The notes beneath the pieces were generated by a model that saw nothing but the letters and a program-made list of their open reading frames with translations, searched no databases and was not told the origin of the DNA. Below are positions 6,053-7,697 of a stretch of 7,697 bases of DNA, piece after piece; position 1 is the first letter of the stretch; every line of letters begins with the position of its first letter. The DNA comes from Hydrogenimonas sp. (GTDB lineage Bacteria > Campylobacterota > Campylobacteria > Campylobacterales > Hydrogenimonadaceae). The translations under genes were made by a program, and so were the position numbers. The DNA lies in NCBI RefSeq assembly GCF_029933015.1, contig NZ_JAOZOZ010000073.1, positions 1 through 7,697 on the forward strand, written 5' to 3'.

Positions 6053-7498
6053 ATGAGAATCCGAAAACGCGCCCTGACATTCGAAGATGTCCTGCTGGTC
6101 CCCAAACACTCGACCGTTCTGCCCAAAGAGGTCGATCTGAGCACCCAGCTCACCCGTAACATCCGTCTCAACATCCCCATCGTCTCGGCAGCGATGGATA
6201 CGGTGACCGAGTTTCGCGCCGCGATCGCGATGGCCAGACTCGGCGGTATCGGGATCATCCACAAAAACATGGATGTCGAGACCCAGGTCAAACAGATCAA
6301 GAAGGTCAAAAAGAGCGAGTCGGGCATCATCATCGATCCGATTTTCATCCATCCGGAGCAGCTGATCGGCGAAGCGGAGGCGATCATGCGCGAATACCGT
6401 ATCTCCGGCGTTCCCGTCGTCGACGAAAACATGAAACTGCTGGGGATTCTGACCAACCGGGACATGCGCTTCGAGACGGACATGAACAAAAAAGTCGAAG
6501 AGGTGATGACCAAGATGCCGCTGATCACGGCCAAAAAGGGAATCAGCCTCGACGAAGCGGCCGACATCATGCACAAGAACAAGATCGAGAAACTTCCTCT
6601 GATCGACGAAAACGGCATCCTTCAGGGGCTCGTGACGATCAAGGACATCAAGAAACGCAAAGAGTATCCCAACGCCTGCAAGGACGAGTTCGGCCGTCTG
6701 CGGGTCGGTGCGGCGATCGGTGTGGGGCAGTTCGACCGTGCCAGAGCGCTGGCGGAAGCGGGTGTCGACGTACTGGTGCTCGACAGCGCCCACGGACACT
6801 CCCAGGGTATCATCGATACGCTCACACAGCTCAAGAAGGAGCTGGATGTCGATATCATCGCCGGAAACATCGCCACCAGCGAAGCGGCGGAGGATCTGAT
6901 CGCGGCGGGTGCGGACGCGATCAAGGTGGGGATAGGGCCCGGTTCCATCTGTACCACGCGCATCGTCGCGGGAGTGGGCGTACCCCAGATCAGCGCCATC
7001 GACGAGTGCGCCCAGGTGGGCCACAAACACGGTGTACCGGTCATCGCCGACGGCGGGATCAAATATTCCGGCGACGTGGCCAAGGCTTTGGCGGTGGGTG
7101 CCAGCACGATCATGGCCGGATCCATTCTCGCCGGTACCGAAGAGAGTCCGGGCGAGACGATCATGTACCAGGGACGTCAGTACAAAAGCTATCGGGGCAT
7201 GGGCAGCATCGGCGCCATGACCAAAGGGAGCACGGACCGTTACTTCCAGGAAGGTACCGCCGCCGACAAACTGGTCCCCGAAGGGATCGAAGGGCGCGTC
7301 CCCTACCGCGGACGCATCGCCGACGTGATCCATCAGCTCACCGGCGGACTGCGCTCTTCGATGGGATACTGCGGAAGCAAGGATATCCCGACTTTCTGGG
7401 AGAGAGCGGAGTTCGTGGAGATCACCAGCGCCGGCCTCAAAGAGAGCCACGTCCACGACGTGATGATCACCAAGGAAGCGCCGAACTATCACATTTGA
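6053..7498 (+). CDS. guaB: Inosine-5'-monophosphate dehydrogenase
   Basis: This 481-residue cytoplasmic enzyme oxidises IMP to XMP with NAD+, the committed step of GMP synthesis. The TIM-barrel begins at RALTFEDVLLVP. A Bateman module of two CBS domains (about residues 93-145 and 152-205) is inserted in the barrel; in the family it binds purine nucleotides and regulates activity. The catalytic loop GPGSICTTR places the nucleophile at Cys300. The mobile flap carries the conserved Arg396-Tyr397 pair (TDRYFQEG) followed by PEGIEGRVPYRG. The length agrees with bacterial IMPDH of about 480-490. The chosen start is ATG 6053, since AAGGAG (6039-6044) is eight bases upstream. The GTG at 6044 overlaps that site and would add only three residues. 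The stop codon lies inside a 10-bp repeat that continues into the 3' hairpin. Confidence 0.99.
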   Translation: MRIRKRALTFEDVLLVPKHSTVLPKEVDLSTQLTRNIRLNIPIVSAAMDTVTEFRAAIAMARLGGIGIIHKNMDVETQVKQIKKVKKSESGIIIDPIFIHPEQLIGEAEAIMREYRISGVPVVDENMKLLGILTNRDMRFETDMNKKVEEVMTKMPLITAKKGISLDEAADIMHKNKIEKLPLIDENGILQGLVTIKDIKKRKEYPNACKDEFGRLRVGAAIGVGQFDRARALAEAGVDVLVLDSAHGHSQGIIDTLTQLKKELDVDIIAGNIATSEAAEDLIAAGADAIKVGIGPGSICTTRIVAGVGVPQISAIDECAQVGHKHGVPVIADGGIKYSGDVAKALAVGASTIMAGSILAGTEESPGETIMYQGRQYKSYRGMGSIGAMTKGSTDRYFQEGTAADKLVPEGIEGRVPYRGRIADVIHQLTGGLRSSMGYCGSKDIPTFWERAEFVEITSAGLKESHVHDVMITKEAPNYHI

Positions 7499-7524
7499 GC
7501 ACATTTGAGCCAGGCTCAAATGTG
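7490..7524. repeat. Duplicated hairpin arm over the guaB stop codon
   Basis: The 11-mer CACATTTGAGC occurs at 7490-7500 and again at 7500-7510 (period 10). It is followed after a CAG triplet by its perfect complement GCTCAAATGTG (7514-7524). Either copy can pair with the single 3' arm: the second gives an 11-bp stem with a 3-nt loop, the first an 11-bp stem with a 13-nt loop. The guaB TGA (7496-7498) is inside the first copy. The DNA that follows is A-rich, not T-rich, so this is not a standard intrinsic terminator on the plus strand. It may protect the mRNA 3' end or be a relic of a slippage or insertion event. Confidence 0.85.
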
Positions 7525-7589
7525 AGTGAAAAACTAAAAACGAAAAGTGAAAAGTTGAGGAAAGTCGCTAAAGCTCCTTTTTAATCAAA

Positions 7590-7595
7590 TAGAAT
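7590..7595 (+). promoter_or_regulatory. Weak candidate -10 box upstream of the last gene
   Basis: TAGAAT matches five of six bases of TATAAT and has a T-rich run (CCTTTTTAATCAAA) just upstream, the pattern expected in Campylobacterota. There is no -35 box. If used, transcription would start near 7602, inside the hairpin at 7596-7618, leaving a leader of about 70 nt before the ATG at 7675. It is the best candidate in this gap, but support is thin. Confidence 0.25.
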
Positions 7596-7618
7596 GGAAG
7601 CGTGCAAAGCACGCATCC
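7596..7618. other. Central hairpin of the intergenic element
   Basis: GCGTGC (7600-7605) and GCACGC (7609-7614) pair around an AAA loop. After an A-A mismatch, GGA (7596-7598) pairs with TCC (7616-7618). It is the only GC-rich stem in an otherwise AT-rich gap and sits just inside the right arm of the 126-bp inverted repeat. No T-run follows, so termination is not supported. Confidence 0.6.
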
Positions 7619-7656
7619 GCAACTTTTAGCTTTTAGTTTTTAACTTTTCACTTAAA

Positions 7657-7671
7657 AAATCCGAAGGATTT
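7657..7671 (+). promoter_or_regulatory. Ribosome binding site held in a small hairpin
   Basis: AAATCC (7657-7662) and GGATTT (7666-7671) form a perfect 6-bp stem with a GAA loop. The likely Shine-Dalgarno sequence AAGGA (7664-7668) spans the loop and 3' arm and is six bases from the ATG at 7675. The pairing is certain on paper. Whether it restrains translation is inference; a 6-bp stem with only two G-C pairs would be weak. Confidence 0.45.
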
Positions 7672-7674
7672 GAA

Positions 7675-7697
7675 ATGAAACAGCAGACCCTCGCCCT
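7675..7697 (+). CDS. Start of an unidentified gene, cut by the window edge
   Basis: An ATG at 7675 with AAGGA (7664-7668) six bases upstream opens a frame reading MKQQTLA and part of an eighth codon before the window ends. The codons (CAG, ACC, CTC, GCC) are GC-rich like those of the large genes here, which marks the end of the AT-rich gap. Seven residues are too few to identify the product. In Helicobacter pylori guaB neighbours atpB, but nothing here supports or excludes that. Confidence 0.6.

Larger units (their letters stand above)
7526..7651. repeat. 126-bp intergenic element with 32-bp imperfect terminal inverted repeats
   Basis: The left arm 7526-7557 (begins GTGAAAAACTAAAAAC, ends AAAAGTTG) and the right arm 7620-7651 (begins CAACTTTTAGC, ends CTTTTCAC) are reverse complements at 27 of 32 positions by hand count. 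They enclose 62 bp that include a small GC-rich hairpin. Both arms are built from short A/T runs such as AAAAGTT and AAAACTA, so part of the match reflects low complexity. There is no ORF, so it could only be a non-autonomous element (MITE-like or a palindromic intergenic repeat). No target-site duplication is evident. It fills most of the gap between guaB and the next gene. Confidence 0.6.

Noticed and set aside
1699..6618. A 1,639-codon open frame on the minus strand opposite ileS, gatA and part of guaB
   Set aside because: It runs in exact antisense register with ileS and gatA and is open only because those genes lack TTA, CTA and TCA codons. It crosses unrelated genes and gaps, and its translation resembles no protein family.
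5906..7519. A 537-codon minus-strand open frame opposite guaB
   Set aside because: It is the antisense register of guaB. The plus strand encodes an unambiguous IMP dehydrogenase.
7558..7582. Possible intrinsic terminator for guaB (AGGA and TCCT arms followed by TTTTT)
   Set aside because: Only four base pairs form, and the inner part does not extend the stem. The T-run alone does not support termination.

Overview
The window looks like chromosomal housekeeping DNA from a GC-rich member of the Campylobacterota (Epsilonproteobacteria). The main support is the gene order ileS, small ORF, gatA, guaB, which from memory matches Campylobacter jejuni Cj1061c to Cj1058c, together with a GatA that begins MITLKEAL as in that group. 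Coding regions are strongly GC-biased at third positions, so a higher-GC lineage (Nitratifractor, Sulfurovum or Hydrogenimonas-like) is more likely than Campylobacter or Helicobacter. The exact genus cannot be fixed from the sequence alone.

Layout, left half. Positions 3-58 hold eight perfect copies of a 7-bp tandem repeat. A minus-strand tRNA operon follows, transcribed in the order Lys(TTT), Glu(TTC), Val(TAC), Asp(GTC). All four genes encode CCA, and the operon is driven by a perfect consensus sigma70 promoter (TTGACA, 17 bp, TATAAT). Just upstream of that promoter lies the 3' end of a CinA/PncC-family gene, also on the minus strand. This gene keeps the nicotinamide-nucleotide amidase domain, but its N-terminal half is eroded. 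A 96-bp AT-rich divergent promoter region separates it from the plus-strand operon.

Layout, right half. The plus strand carries ileS, an overlapping 39-codon ORF for a one-helix membrane protein, an 83-bp gap with a hairpin and two doubtful tiny ORFs, gatA starting at TTG, and guaB. Short spacings and overlaps suggest one transcript. The 176 bp after guaB are AT-rich and full of inverted repeats: a duplicated 11-bp arm that includes the guaB stop codon, then a 126-bp element with 32-bp terminal inverted repeats. The window closes on the first eight codons of another plus-strand gene, whose ribosome binding site lies in a small hairpin.

How the genes relate. The theme is translation and nucleotide supply: four tRNAs, Ile-tRNA synthetase, the catalytic subunit of the Glu-tRNA(Gln)/Asp-tRNA(Asn) amidotransferase, the committed enzyme of GMP synthesis, and a pyridine-nucleotide salvage/repair enzyme. 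No defence system, prophage, transposase or CRISPR array is visible, and I see no convincing new multi-gene system. The points most worth a second look are the repeats at both ends, the 39-aa membrane protein, the eroded CinA N-terminus, and the complete absence of TTA, CTA and TCA codons from all four large genes.
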